58,263 nt of DNA from Streptococcus gallolyticus (GTDB taxonomy: Bacteria; Bacillota; Bacilli; Lactobacillales; Streptococcaceae): positions 1 to 58,263 of the forward strand of contig NZ_NETH01000008.1 of NCBI RefSeq assembly GCF_003337175.1, written 5' to 3'. The notes under the pieces were generated by a model. The model ran no database searches and had not been told where the DNA came from. It worked only from the letters and a program-made list of their open reading frames with translations. Positions 28,127 through 38,011 of the stretch are shown one piece after another (position 1 is the stretch's first letter; the number at the start of each line of letters is the position of its first letter). The position numbers were made by a program, and so were the translations under genes.

Positions 28127-28166
28127 AATATTTCTCCTTGTGAAATCATTCTGCTAACTTTTAGGA

Positions 28167-28814
28167 TTATTCACCCTTAAAAATTTTCCAATCCTGCATA
28201 AACTGTGTTAACCCTGAATCCGTCAAAGGGTGTTTGGTCATTTTATCAAAAACAGCATCTGGAATGGTAGCAATATGAGCACCTCGTTTCGCAACGTTCT
28301 CAACATGATCTGTATTACGAATGCTGGCTGCAATGATTTCCGTATCAAAGCTATAACAATCAATGATTTCTCGCAAATCTGAAATCAATTGGTAAGCATC
28401 TGTGCCGATGTCTTCCAGACGTCCAACAAATGGACTGATAAAGGTTGCACCAGCTTTGATAGCCATAAGCCCTTGAGATACCGTAAAAATAAGAGTGACG
28501 TTGGTTTTAATGTTTTCTTTTGAAAGCACATTGACAGCTCTCAAGCCTTCCATTGTCATCGGAATTTTGACCACAATATTGTCTGCCCACTTAGCAATAT
28601 CACGCGCTTCAGTAATCATTTCTTCAGCTGTTAGACCTGTGACTTCTGCCGATACGGGACCGTCAACAATCTGGCAAATATCCTTGATAACCGTCTCAAA
28701 ATCACGCCCTTCACGGGAGATAATCGTTGGATTGGTCGTGACACCATCCACGACACCTAGTTCATTAATCGTTTTAATCGCCGAAACATCGGCTGTATCT
28801 AAGAAAAATTTCAT
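28167..28814 (-). CDS. Transaldolase-like / fructose-6-phosphate aldolase family protein
   Basis: Protein of 215 residues of the short TalC/Fsa transaldolase family: [29 protein letters not shown], the Schiff-base lysine in VVKIPMT and [14 protein letters not shown] 28814 follows AAAGGAGA; the frame extends into the upstream ulaG region but without homology. Whether it has transaldolase or aldolase activity cannot be told from sequence alone. Its place between ulaG and tkt favours transaldolase in the pentose phosphate route. Confidence 0.93.
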   Translation of the reverse strand: MKFFLDTADVSAIKTINELGVVDGVTTNPTIISREGRDFETVIKDICQIVDGPVSAEVTGLTAEEMITEARDIAKWADNIVVKIPMTMEGLRAVNVLSKENIKTNVTLIFTVSQGLMAIKAGATFISPFVGRLEDIGTDAYQLISDLREIIDCYSFDTEIIAASIRNTDHVENVAKRGAHIATIPDAVFDKMTKHPLTDSGLTQFMQDWKIFKGE

Positions 28815-28875
28815 TGTTTGTCTCCTTTTCATTTTTTCTGATAAAATAAAGGGCTGATAACAACCCTTTATCCTA

Positions 28876-29967
28876 CTAAAGTAAAGCTTTAAACTGGATA
28901 TTTGAATCGTGCTCAAAGGCATCATCAAAGCCACGTGGGTGGTGATATTCAATACGGTCTTTATCTTGTGGATAAACATATTTACCACCAACTTCCCAGA
29001 TAAATGGGTGGAATTGATATTGTAGGCGTTCTTTGCGCATCTTCCAGAGAACAAGGATTTCATCCGTTGAAGCCATAAAGTTTGACCAGATATCATAATG
29101 CACTGGAATGATAACCTTGGCACGAAGATTTTCAGCCATCCGAAGAAGGTCAATTGAGGTCATCTTGTCTTGAATACCAATTGGGTTGTCCCCATAATTG
29201 TTAATCGCAACGTCAATGTCGAAATCCTTACCATGTTTTGCAAAATAATTTGAAAAATGTGAATCGGCACCATGATAGATCGTTCCACCTGGTGTTTCAA
29301 AGATGTAATTAACTGCCTTACGTGCCATTTCTTCATCTGTCACAGCAAGTCCTTTCAGACTATCATTATTTTCCTTAGCACCGTCAACAGGAAGCGTCAC
29401 AAGACACGTACGGTCAAAAGATTCAACAGCGGTCACTTTAACATCTTTACATTCAAAACTTTCTCCTGGTTTGATGATGATGATGCGCTCTTCTGGAACA
29501 CCCCATTTTTTCCAAATTTCCCCACATTCATAAGGTCCCACAAATTTAACGTGGTCAAGTTTTGGATTGTTTACAATGGCAGCAGCGGTATTGATATCAA
29601 TATGGTCGCTATGGAAGTGAGAGACGAGGTAGTAATCCAATTCATTAATGGCAAATGGGTCAATAACCATTGGTTGCACGCGCAAGTTCGGTTGTAATTT
29701 ACGAACCCCCGCCATATTTGCCATTTGATGTCCCCAAACCATATCTTTGACTTTCTTGGTTGATTTTCCTCGATTTGACCAGAGGTCCATAACAATATTT
29801 GCACCTCCTGGTGTCTTAATCCAAACACCACAATTACCTAACCACCACATAGCGAAATTATTTTCAGGAACGACTTCTTCTTCAATTTCTTCGTTGAGCC
29901 AAGTTCCCCATTCAGGAAAAGTATTTAAAATCCATGATTCACGTGTGATGTCTTTAACATTAGCCAT
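28876..29967 (-). CDS. ulaG: L-ascorbate-6-phosphate lactonase
   Basis: Protein of 363 residues with a metallo-beta-lactamase fold: [15 protein letters not shown] near the start, metal motif [21 protein letters not shown], and [11 protein letters not shown]. UlaG opens the lactone of L-ascorbate 6-phosphate to 3-keto-L-gulonate 6-phosphate. The ATG at 29967 follows TAGGAGG. It lies apart from ulaABCDEF (38012-42816) but completes that pathway. A cre site overlaps its promoter. Confidence 0.96.
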   Translation of the reverse strand: MANVKDITRESWILNTFPEWGTWLNEEIEEEVVPENNFAMWWLGNCGVWIKTPGGANIVMDLWSNRGKSTKKVKDMVWGHQMANMAGVRKLQPNLRVQPMVIDPFAINELDYYLVSHFHSDHIDINTAAAIVNNPKLDHVKFVGPYECGEIWKKWGVPEERIIIIKPGESFECKDVKVTAVESFDRTCLVTLPVDGAKENNDSLKGLAVTDEEMARKAVNYIFETPGGTIYHGADSHFSNYFAKHGKDFDIDVAINNYGDNPIGIQDKMTSIDLLRMAENLRAKVIIPVHYDIWSNFMASTDEILVLWKMRKERLQYQFHPFIWEVGGKYVYPQDKDRIEYHHPRGFDDAFEHDSNIQFKALL

Positions 29968-30013
29968 TTTGTTTCCTCCTATTTGTATTGTTACGTTATT
30001 CATTTACAATAAC

Positions 30014-30038
30014 AGTATAGTCTAGAAAACGATTCCAA
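30014..30038 (-). promoter_or_regulatory. cre site and promoter of ulaG-talC-tkt
   Basis: On the minus strand TTGGAATCGTTTTCTA (30023-30038) fits the CcpA consensus WTGNAANCGNWNNCWW at every position. It sits just upstream of -10 TATACT (30014-30019), so CcpA would block transcription on preferred sugars. Confidence 0.75.
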
Positions 30039-30175
30039 AAAAGACCAAGTATTACACGATGATGTGTTCATTTTTGGGCTGAACGCTTTTAGCTATAGGG
30101 TTTTACTGTTGATTTTCTAAAATATATATCCAACAAAAACTAATTTTTCTTTTCAAAATATATTTAACACTTAAT

Positions 30176-30778
30176 TTACAGCTCAGCTAAGTAACTTAAA
30201 AGAGGTGAATAATCAACTTTACTAAAGTCACTGACATTGAATTCGAGTAGCTTTCCTAATTTAAAATGGTTATAATCTCTAACATCAACTATATTTTGAA
30301 ATTCAACTTTTGTGATTTGGTTATCAGCCAGTTCCCTATTATCAAGTGTATCTCCGAAATGATAGTGTGTCATAATATGACTTAAGTGCCTATCTTCCTC
30401 CCTATCACGCTTAAGGCGTCGTTCCCAAAGAACTTCAAAATCAGCAACTAACCTTACCGTTAAGATATCATAAGAATACTTTTTTGCTAACTCATTTAAT
30501 TGTGATTTTTGTTTATTTGAGAATGGGTACTCACTCAAAATTACTTTCTTACCTACCATCATATAGGCATCAATTGCTTGATAATATGCTTTCCAAACAA
30601 TGTTTTCCAAACTCGCTTTCTCAACAAGATTATTAAATCCCTTACTATCAGCAATATCCTCTTTAAGTTCATCAGGAGTAATTTTATATAATTGGGGTTG
30701 CACTTTCACAATTAAGTTAACTAAATAGGTTTTCCCAGTTGCTGGAGGTCCTGCAATCAAAATCAATGTTTTTTTCAT
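30176..30778 (-). CDS. P-loop ATP-binding protein (AAA/zeta-like kinase)
   Basis: Protein of 200 residues with Walker A GPPATGKT at residues 10-17, hydrophobic strand VILSEYPFSN as the likely Walker B region, and basic lid RRLKRDREEDRH. It resembles small nucleotide/sugar kinases and zeta-toxin-like P-loop proteins. Being last in a PTS-aldolase operon, it may phosphorylate a sugar intermediate, but nothing in the sequence fixes the substrate. Ten bases separate it from the aldolase gene. Confidence 0.75.
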   Translation of the reverse strand: MKKTLILIAGPPATGKTYLVNLIVKVQPQLYKITPDELKEDIADSKGFNNLVEKASLENIVWKAYYQAIDAYMMVGKKVILSEYPFSNKQKSQLNELAKKYSYDILTVRLVADFEVLWERRLKRDREEDRHLSHIMTHYHFGDTLDNRELADNQITKVEFQNIVDVRDYNHFKLGKLLEFNVSDFSKVDYSPLLSYLAEL

Positions 30779-30788
30779 GAGACTCTCC

Positions 30789-31646
30789 TTATTTTAAAGA
30801 ACTGTCTATATTCATAAATAAGGTAAGTTTATGTTTAACAATTTCTTTAACTTTTTCATTACAAGGAATAATATTATGACGGAGTGATTTGTTTACCTCA
30901 GTTGCACCAAATTTTTCTTTAGCAGTATCAGTCCAATTGACTAATAGTTCAGTACCAACGTTAAACTTACGAATCCCATTATTAATTAGTTCAGAATAAT
31001 CTTCTTCTTTAACACCTGTACCACCATGAATGACTAACGGCACATCTACCACACTATGAATTTCTTTAAGAAGAGATACTTTAACATTTGTTTTTGATTT
31101 AAACTGACCATGGTTTGTACCAATACCTACTGCCAATGCATCTACTCCTGTCTCAGAAACAAATGTAACCGCATCTTTAGGTCTGGTATATTCTTTATCA
31201 TCTTCTGCCACTGAAATACCTTCTTCAGTCCCCCCAATAGTACCTAGCTCTCCTTCAACAGAAACACCTCTTTGATGTGCATAATTAACAACAGCTTTCG
31301 TTTTAGCAATATTTTCTTTAAATGGTAGGTTAGATCCATCAAACATAACACTTGAATAACCTGCTTCAATTGCATCTTTAATGGCATCAAAGTCTCGTGC
31401 ATGATCCAAATGTAATGCGACATCTACCAAATTATTATCTGCCATTTGTTTACATACAGCAACAATGACATCATATCCAATATATTTAGCAGTATCAATA
31501 CTAGTTTGGATAACAATCGGAACACCAACTTCTTTTGCAGCGCGAATCATGTCAGGGAGCATTTCTAAATTATGCATATTAAACGCACCTACTGTCATGT
31601 TTAAACGGTCAGCATAGTCTGTCATTTCTTTTAAATTTTTGTACAT
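30789..31646 (-). CDS. Class II ketose-bisphosphate aldolase (GatY/KbaY/FbaA-like)
   Basis: Protein of 285 residues. Zinc-dependent aldolase features: MTVGAFNMHNLEML near the start, LHLDHARDF (catalytic Asp and zinc His), EGELGTIGGTEEG, AVGIGTNHGQFK (zinc His) and VIHGGTGVKEEDY. It cleaves a ketose 1,6-bisphosphate or related sugar to dihydroxyacetone phosphate and an aldehyde. Not the housekeeping FbaA by context: it is in an operon with a Ula-like PTS. The actual sugar is unknown. Confidence 0.92.
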   Translation of the reverse strand: MYKNLKEMTDYADRLNMTVGAFNMHNLEMLPDMIRAAKEVGVPIVIQTSIDTAKYIGYDVIVAVCKQMADNNLVDVALHLDHARDFDAIKDAIEAGYSSVMFDGSNLPFKENIAKTKAVVNYAHQRGVSVEGELGTIGGTEEGISVAEDDKEYTRPKDAVTFVSETGVDALAVGIGTNHGQFKSKTNVKVSLLKEIHSVVDVPLVIHGGTGVKEEDYSELINNGIRKFNVGTELLVNWTDTAKEKFGATEVNKSLRHNIIPCNEKVKEIVKHKLTLFMNIDSSLK

Positions 31647-31657
31647 ATCAATTTCTC

Positions 31658-32044
31658 CTATTTTGCTGTTAGTGTAAGTTTTTTCGCAATATGACGCATC
31701 TCATCCATTTTCCCCATATAATATTCAATGAGTTCGTCGTCATGAGCTACTGCAGCTTCCTTTCTTTTAAGATTATATAGAGACATCAACCTTTTATATC
31801 CATCTCCCATAGAAGGTTCTATTTCAAGGCTTCTTTCTAAACTCTCAATTGCTTCGTCCGTTTCAGAAACTTTATCATACAACAATCCTAAATTTTCAAA
31901 GTAAACTGCATCTTCTAAATGATATTCTTTTATAGCTAGTTGCTGTTCTATCTCTGAGTTGAAGTTCCTAATTTCTTCTTCTGTAAAACTGAAAGTTTTT
32001 TCCTCAATTTTTTTCGGACTTTTCTTCTTAAAAAAATCAAACAT
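31658..32044 (-). CDS. Small tetratricopeptide-repeat protein
   Basis: Protein of 128 residues: a basic start (MFDFFKKKSPKK), then paired helices in the TPR pattern (LYDKVSETDEAIESLERSLEIEPSMGDGYKRLMSLYNLKRKE). No catalytic motif. It is placed between the PTS IIC gene and the aldolase gene with short gaps; a role as a partner of the operon's enzymes or regulator is only a guess. Confidence 0.7.
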   Translation of the reverse strand: MFDFFKKKSPKKIEEKTFSFTEEEIRNFNSEIEQQLAIKEYHLEDAVYFENLGLLYDKVSETDEAIESLERSLEIEPSMGDGYKRLMSLYNLKRKEAAVAHDDELIEYYMGKMDEMRHIAKKLTLTAK

Positions 32045-32082
32045 TTATTTAGCACCTCACAATTTCTTTGTTAATCCATCAA

Positions 32083-33366
32083 CTAGAATAGTTTAAAGAT
32101 AGGACTCAAAATCCAATAGTACAATAGAGCTGCTGTTACTGTGTCAACATCAGTTGCAGTAGCATTCGTAAAACCAAGGGTATTAAAGGCTGTTACTAAT
32201 AAAGCTGGCAAAAGTGTAATGAAGAAGCCATGTGCAATACCACCAATGATTGCGCCCCGACGTCCACCTACTGCATTCCCAAATATACCTGCAGTACCAC
32301 CAGCAAAGAAGTTAGTAAGCATACCAGGGAGAATCATTGCTAAACCAAACATCGGTAATACAAACATTGCAACTACAGTACCAATTGTTGTGGTCATAAA
32401 ACCAAGAATAACTGCATTTGGTGAATAAGGGAAGAACACTGGACAATCCAATGCTGGAATAGCATCAGGCACTAATTTCATTGCAATACCACGAAATGCT
32501 GGTACAATTTCCCCAAGAAGCAGACGAACACCTGCAAGAAGGATATAAATCCCTACTACAAATTGAATTGCTTGTAAAAAGGCATACATCATGAAATTGG
32601 TATCTCCTGTATCAACTGCTCCTGAACCAGCAAATGCAGCAGTAATAAGATAAAGAGGGAGCATAACTACCATAACTGATAAATAAGTATCTTGAAGAAA
32701 CTCAAATGCTTTGGGCATTTCGATATCTTCAATAGACTTCCTATTTTCGCTACGCTCTCCAAAAATCTTAGCAATGCCCGCTTCAAATAAATAGCCAATA
32801 GTACAAAAGTGACCAAGTGCTATATCATTATTTCCTGTTACTTGACGAATAATAGGTTGTGCAATTGCTGGCATTGCCACACTAAAGATACCACCTACAA
32901 TACCGCCAATAATAATTAAAACTAAACCTCGCAACCCTGCAAAGTAGCCAAATACAGTCGTCATAGTTGCCATCCAAAGCAAGGCCTGACCCGTTAAAAA
33001 TATATACTTCCACTTGGTAAAACGAGCAATCAAAATATTACAAATGAAAATAGTCAAGAACGTTAGCGCTATATCACTGCCAAGCCCCAGATTATTCATC
33101 GCTTGACCATTAATAGCCTCAATAGAGGGAACAATTCCCTGTGTATGGAAAGCTTTTTGGAAAATTTCACCAAAGTATGTCAAGCTAGTTTGTATAACAC
33201 TTGAACCGGCACTCAACACTTGAAAACCTAGTAAAGTTTTCATCGTTCCTGAAATGACTTGACCTACTGATTTTTTTTGCAAGATAAGACCCAAACAAGC
33301 AATCAACGCAATGGTTATTGAAGCCTGCGTTAAGATGTTATCAATTATAAAATTTATAACTCCCAT
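32083..33366 (-). CDS. PTS system IIC component, ascorbate (SgaT/UlaA) family
   Basis: Protein of 427 residues with about ten to twelve membrane segments and UlaA-family segments: GFQVLSAGSSVIQTSLTYFGEIF, DIALTFLTIFICNILIARFTKWKYIFLTGQ, LGHFCTIGYLFEAG, VPDAIPALDCPVFFPYSPNAVILGF. It would carry its sugar with the IIB encoded next to it. It differs from the true UlaA at 41356-42816 and has its own regulator, so its substrate is probably another sugar acid or polyol. Confidence 0.92.
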   Translation of the reverse strand: MGVINFIIDNILTQASITIALIACLGLILQKKSVGQVISGTMKTLLGFQVLSAGSSVIQTSLTYFGEIFQKAFHTQGIVPSIEAINGQAMNNLGLGSDIALTFLTIFICNILIARFTKWKYIFLTGQALLWMATMTTVFGYFAGLRGLVLIIIGGIVGGIFSVAMPAIAQPIIRQVTGNNDIALGHFCTIGYLFEAGIAKIFGERSENRKSIEDIEMPKAFEFLQDTYLSVMVVMLPLYLITAAFAGSGAVDTGDTNFMMYAFLQAIQFVVGIYILLAGVRLLLGEIVPAFRGIAMKLVPDAIPALDCPVFFPYSPNAVILGFMTTTIGTVVAMFVLPMFGLAMILPGMLTNFFAGGTAGIFGNAVGGRRGAIIGGIAHGFFITLLPALLVTAFNTLGFTNATATDVDTVTAALLYYWILSPIFKLF

Positions 33367-33392
33367 AATAGAATTCCTCCTATATCATAGAA

Positions 33393-33701
33393 TTAAATAA
33401 AATTACGCTCTTTTAAAACAGGTAATAATTTTTCTTCAATCTCTTTACTAGAAACAATATTTTTTAAGAAAATAACTGATGTCTTTTCTTCATCAATTTC
33501 AAATTGTGCAAATTGTTTTTCAAAATTTTGAGCTGTAATAATAATATCTGGGCTCACAGAAGCGGCTGTTGAGATATCCACATGATCCAACTTAGCATTA
33601 ATATGGTGTCTATTTAAGACATCCTCTGCTGCCATTTGAGCAGCAAAACTTGAACCTAAGCCAGCTCCACAAACAAATAAAATATTCACTGTTTTAGCCA
33701 T
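33393..33701 (-). CDS. PTS system IIB component, lactose/ascorbate type
   Basis: Protein of 102 residues; the phosphocysteine loop NILFVCGAGLGSSFAAQM (Cys11) is at the N-terminus, followed by the HVDISTAAS strand typical of SgaB-like IIB proteins. Two bases separate it from the upstream regulator stop. No free-standing IIA is encoded in this operon; the regulator's C-terminal EIIA domain is the likely phosphate donor. Confidence 0.92.
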   Translation of the reverse strand: MAKTVNILFVCGAGLGSSFAAQMAAEDVLNRHHINAKLDHVDISTAASVSPDIIITAQNFEKQFAQFEIDEEKTSVIFLKNIVSSKEIEEKLLPVLKERNFI

Positions 33702-33702
33702 A

Positions 33703-35778
33703 CTATTTTTCCTCCTCTATAGCTTCGTTAAATAAAATTTCTTTTACAGTTTTAATACTTTTTGCTTCGGTTAATTTAATAAGATTGTCTTCTTCTCTAA
33801 TAAGGTTTACTAACCTCTTCATTACATTCAAATGTGAGTAAGAATCAATGGCTGATAAACAAAACATAACTTTTACAGGGTCATTAAACTCATGACCAAA
33901 TACAACAGGTTTTTCAAAAATAGATAAACTCAAACCTAACTTCAATGAGCCATCCTCTGGTCTTGCATGAGCTAAAGCTAAGTGGGGACCAATAACAATA
34001 TAAGGGCCATACTCTTCAACACTTTCAATCATAGCTTGAATATAATCACCTGTAATAATTTCTTTACTAAGTAATGGCTCAGCAACTTTCTTTATTGCTT
34101 CTTGCCAAGTCAATTCTTCTGTTTCCAATAAAATATTATCATCAGATAATATATCTTGAATCATAGGTTGTACCTCCCTCTTATTTATTTCTAATTGATT
34201 TTTATGAAATAGTTTCTCCAAATCTCCATAGAAGTTATGGCTTATCTCACCAAAAGTCTGTTCAACCATTTTAAGTAACTTTTGAAACATCTCAGTATAA
34301 TCATTTCTGGTAGTAATCAACCTTCTATATTGACTATTACTTTCTAAAAAGTGCTTAACTAATATTTTAGTTTCATCATTAAAGATAGTATCCAAAATCA
34401 TTATTGGCTTAGAATTATAGCTCATTTTTACTGTCGAGAAGACTAAATCAACATCAAATTTCTTAACTAAGTTAATTTCTCTGCTACTAAGTACCGCTAA
34501 AACCTCAATATTAAAATATTCTTTTAAATTTTCAGCTAGAAGACGACCAGTAGCAATACCATGGTTACAAATAACTATTGCTCTATACCAGTATTTATTA
34601 TTTTGATTTATCTCACTTAAGGCAGTAGAAAAATGAATTGTCAAAAATGCTATCTCATCTTCAGTAATTGAACCACCAAATTCACTTTCATTAGTTTTTA
34701 AATACGATTCAACAACTTTATAAACAACGCCATATGTTTGCTTTATCTTATCCCTCAGAGGATTAACCAATTGAAGTCCATTCTTGATACGTTCTACCAT
34801 ACTAATCATATGATTATACAAGGCTTCTTGAAGCTGAACTTCTTTTTTACTAAATGGTATTCCTGTTTCTGTCTCGACATACTGTATCAATTGCATAATT
34901 AGTAATTGTAAATCTAACCAATTTATTGGTCGATAGTCATCTTCTCTGTTTAAAGTATTTAGTAAGAAATAAATATAACGTTCTTCCTCTAGGTTAACTT
35001 CAACTCCTAATTGATTAAGTACTGCATTGATGTAACGATAAACTTTATTATTTTGTTGTACAAATCCTTCATCTTCTTCTGATTCTGAAATATAGTTGCC
35101 CTCTTGTATGCGTACTATCCAAATATAGACCAGTAAGTTAAAATTAATTCTATAGTGACTAACTTCTAAATTTGAAATAAAGTTACTATATATTTCATCT
35201 AAGTAAGTCAATTGTCCGTGACTGAGGTAGTTAAAGACAATTTTCTTTTTCCCCTGATCGTCGCTCAATAAAATAGTACTTATTATTGAAAAGAGCATGG
35301 CTCTTATAAATTGTTCCTTTGCTTGGAACTGTAAGCCCTGCTTAGGAATACTGACAACTTTTACATGATAATCTTCTAAATGTCTTCTTACTTGACGAAT
35401 ATCTTCATCAATTGAGGACTTCGAAACTTGATACACCTCCTCCTTTTGGTTTAGAAAGACAGGTTCTTTGCCAAAGGCAATAGCTAAAATTAAATCTAAT
35501 ATGCGTTCTTCACGCGTTAAATACTTAAATTCAGACTTACTCTTTTCTAATTCCCTAATTTTGCGAATTTGAGAATTTGTTAAAGTTAAGTGCATTCCTC
35601 TGGAGTAAATAGACTTTACCGGAGGTAGTTGATACTCTATTAACCATTCATTGATCGTTCCTATCTCATTACGTATCGTCCTCTCACTTACTTCAAATTC
35701 ACTGGAAAGGTATCTCACAGATAATGGTATTTCAGAATTTATCAGTCTGTTTAATATAGCATAGGTTCTTTCCTTCAT
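33703..35778 (-). CDS. BglG-family PRD regulator with C-terminal EIIA domain
   Basis: Protein of 691 residues: N-terminal HTH (SVRYLSSEFEVSERTIRNEIGTINEWL), second Mga-like HTH (EVYQVSKSSIDEDIRQVRRHLEDY), two PRDs (about 190-400), an EIIB-like segment (VICNHGIATGRLLAENL) and a full EIIA-2 domain with active His in PHLALAHARPEDG. ATG 35778 follows GGGAGG; the frame runs upstream to 35874 without support. It leads the operon it should control, and the EIIA part may double as the transport IIA. PTS phosphorylation of the PRDs would set activity. Confidence 0.9.
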   Translation of the reverse strand: MKERTYAILNRLINSEIPLSVRYLSSEFEVSERTIRNEIGTINEWLIEYQLPPVKSIYSRGMHLTLTNSQIRKIRELEKSKSEFKYLTREERILDLILAIAFGKEPVFLNQKEEVYQVSKSSIDEDIRQVRRHLEDYHVKVVSIPKQGLQFQAKEQFIRAMLFSIISTILLSDDQGKKKIVFNYLSHGQLTYLDEIYSNFISNLEVSHYRINFNLLVYIWIVRIQEGNYISESEEDEGFVQQNNKVYRYINAVLNQLGVEVNLEEERYIYFLLNTLNREDDYRPINWLDLQLLIMQLIQYVETETGIPFSKKEVQLQEALYNHMISMVERIKNGLQLVNPLRDKIKQTYGVVYKVVESYLKTNESEFGGSITEDEIAFLTIHFSTALSEINQNNKYWYRAIVICNHGIATGRLLAENLKEYFNIEVLAVLSSREINLVKKFDVDLVFSTVKMSYNSKPIMILDTIFNDETKILVKHFLESNSQYRRLITTRNDYTEMFQKLLKMVEQTFGEISHNFYGDLEKLFHKNQLEINKREVQPMIQDILSDDNILLETEELTWQEAIKKVAEPLLSKEIITGDYIQAMIESVEEYGPYIVIGPHLALAHARPEDGSLKLGLSLSIFEKPVVFGHEFNDPVKVMFCLSAIDSYSHLNVMKRLVNLIREEDNLIKLTEAKSIKTVKEILFNEAIEEEK

Positions 35779-35804
35779 AGCTCTCGCCTCCCTATCTGGT
35801 TTAA

Positions 35805-35826
35805 TTATAAAACGTTTACAAAAAAT
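35805..35826 (-). promoter_or_regulatory. Promoter with near-cre of the second PTS operon
   Basis: On the minus strand TTGTAAACGTTTTATAAT combines a cre-like sequence (one mismatch to WTGNAANCGNWNNCWW) with a TATAAT -10, 27-30 bp upstream of the regulator start codon. Both parts are short, so moderate support. Confidence 0.45.
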
Positions 35827-36060
35827 AAAAAAGTAGATCTTTTTGCCAACAAAAGTCTGCAAAAAGATCCTCAATCAAATTGAAAATAATGTATCATTTC
35901 TATCAAAATGTAACCGATTCAATTGTTTGTGATAACATGCTTTATCCCCCTTCCTCAAATGTTATATTACCAGAATAAAAACGCTTTATGAACCCCTGTT
36001 TTGGTTTAACTTTTGGATAAAAATAATACAAAAATGACACCCAACTAGGTAAACATCTTA

Positions 36061-36100
36061 AAAAAATAAAAAAGCTCATTACATAAAAATGTAATAAGCT
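36061..36100 (-). terminator. Terminator after ulaR
   Basis: AGCTCATTACA (36073-36083) pairs with TGTAATAAGCT (36090-36100) with one mismatch, followed on the minus strand by a T-rich run. The stretch 35875-36060 holds no gene. Confidence 0.8.
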
Positions 36101-36111
36101 CCCCACCTTCC

Positions 36112-37770
36112 TCAATTTAAGCTAATGTCAATAAATTCTTGGCGAATGATTTTTTCAATTTGAGTCTTTAGGCTATAGCGTTCATGAGCATCTGGGACAT
36201 AACTTTTTAAGAGTTTATCCAATTCTTGGTCATAATGGCTTTCTTTTTGCCTTCCTTTTGTTCTTATGAAATGTAGCATTTTGATAATATCTTCATCTGT
36301 TAAAATGGGGTGAACAACCAACAATGGCAATGTTGTCTCAACGTTATCACTTGTCGAAATTACCATATTTGAGGTGATGATATCACTGACGCTATAAAAT
36401 TGTTCCAATGTGAAAATAGCATCTATGTCACAATTTTCCAGACATTTTTTACATTGGCTGACTAATAATTTCTGAATGCCCACTCCTTCATCACAAACTA
36501 ATACAACATGATTTTTTTGACTATCGCTGACATCATGATTTTCTATCTCGCCACCTAAATGAATGACAAAGTAAGCAATGTCATCGTCTGTCATTTGAAT
36601 TAACCAAGCTTCTTCCAAAATATCAATACACGATTTTGTCATCTTAAAAAGGTGATCATACTTTATTTTAATATCTTCTGTTAAGGGATTTTCTGATAAA
36701 ATACCGTAGGTTTTGCGATACAGCAAGGCTTTACAATGCGTCAACAGTTGATTTAACAAGTCATTAGGATGTCGAAAAGAAAGATGATACTTTGTTTGTA
36801 ATGTGTCTAAAAAAAGTTGCAATGTCTCTCGCATGTCATCATAGTCCGTACTGTCTAAATGAAGGTCCACTGTCTTTCGGAAAGAAAGTAACAACATGGC
36901 AATCAAACCAATCTCGATACTATCTAAGGAAAGATTGAATTTTTCTCGTAAATTTTTAGCGATATTAATAGCCATTTGGTACTCTAAACGTTCCCAAGCG
37001 AGGCTAAAATCACGCCTTGCTCTTTCTTTTTCTTCAGCTGTAAAATCAATACTCTGGTAACTTAACAAGAGATAGGGCAAAATTTTCACCATAAAATTTA
37101 AATCTTTAGGATTAAGTCTTTTGCCCATACGTTCTTCAAGCGTTGATAACTCTGTATAAAGATAATCATTAATGTCATCAGAAAAATAGGGCATTACCTC
37201 TGGTAAATTGATAATCCGTTTTCGAATCATCGCAATAAATGTTTCATTATCCTTGGTGTAGACGCTATAAAGCAGGCGATATAAAAACTGTATTTTAGAC
37301 AAGGGGTGACAGGCTAAATAATAACCACGTGCTTTTGAGACACGAAGCTTAATATCATATTCCTCATTTGATAACTTCTGACGGATACTGTTCAGATCAT
37401 TAAGAATGGTGTTGCGAGAAACATCTGTCAGTTTCATCAGTTTGTCAATGGTTACTCTTTCCTTAGAGACGGCAATGTATAGTAAGCTTAATTCTAAGCG
37501 TTCTTCCATACTCATCACATAAGAATAGCCGTCCAACTCTCCCATCATGATACGGCAGGTTTGACGCTGTTCGTCATTGAGAAGGATGCCGATTCGTGGG
37601 TAGGGAACAATGTGATCAATGTCCTCAGGTAGAGCGTCATTGATTTTATCTAAATGATAATAAATTCTTCGCCGTGATTGATTTAATGCTTTAGAAATCG
37701 TTGTTACCGTTTCTGGCTCGGTTAGAGTCAGTAAATAAGAAAGAAGATCATAACTTTTTTTGTCTAGCAT
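36112..37770 (-). CDS. ulaR: BglG/Mga-type PRD regulator of the ula operon
   Basis: Protein of 552 residues: N-terminal HTH (TTISKALNQSRRRIYYHLDKIN), Mga-like HTH (KLMKLTDVSRNTILNDLNSIRQKL), two PRDs (about 190-400) and a C-terminal EIIB-like domain (VVLVCDEGVGIQKLLVSQC). It has no complete EIIA domain, in contrast to the regulator at 33703-35778, matching the free-standing UlaC here. ATG 37770 follows GAGGAG by nine bases. It lies downstream of ulaF on the same strand; control of the ascorbate genes is inferred from that position and from related streptococcal clusters. Confidence 0.85.
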   Translation of the reverse strand: MLDKKSYDLLSYLLTLTEPETVTTISKALNQSRRRIYYHLDKINDALPEDIDHIVPYPRIGILLNDEQRQTCRIMMGELDGYSYVMSMEERLELSLLYIAVSKERVTIDKLMKLTDVSRNTILNDLNSIRQKLSNEEYDIKLRVSKARGYYLACHPLSKIQFLYRLLYSVYTKDNETFIAMIRKRIINLPEVMPYFSDDINDYLYTELSTLEERMGKRLNPKDLNFMVKILPYLLLSYQSIDFTAEEKERARRDFSLAWERLEYQMAINIAKNLREKFNLSLDSIEIGLIAMLLLSFRKTVDLHLDSTDYDDMRETLQLFLDTLQTKYHLSFRHPNDLLNQLLTHCKALLYRKTYGILSENPLTEDIKIKYDHLFKMTKSCIDILEEAWLIQMTDDDIAYFVIHLGGEIENHDVSDSQKNHVVLVCDEGVGIQKLLVSQCKKCLENCDIDAIFTLEQFYSVSDIITSNMVISTSDNVETTLPLLVVHPILTDEDIIKMLHFIRTKGRQKESHYDQELDKLLKSYVPDAHERYSLKTQIEKIIRQEFIDISLN

Positions 37771-38011
37771 GATAACCAACTCCTCTATATCTATGTAGAC
37801 CTATTGTATCACAAAGGCTATCACTCACCACATCACTTTTTAGTATGCTTAACAATTCACACCACCATTCTTCTATGACAATCACGTAATGACTGTAAAA
37901 CCAACCTTATATTTGCTATAAACGAAAAGAAGAGCCGTAAAACATCAGTCATTTAAACTAATTATTTCACGCCTTCCCTTCTATTGTGTCTATTGGATTT
38001 GGCTTAGGGGG

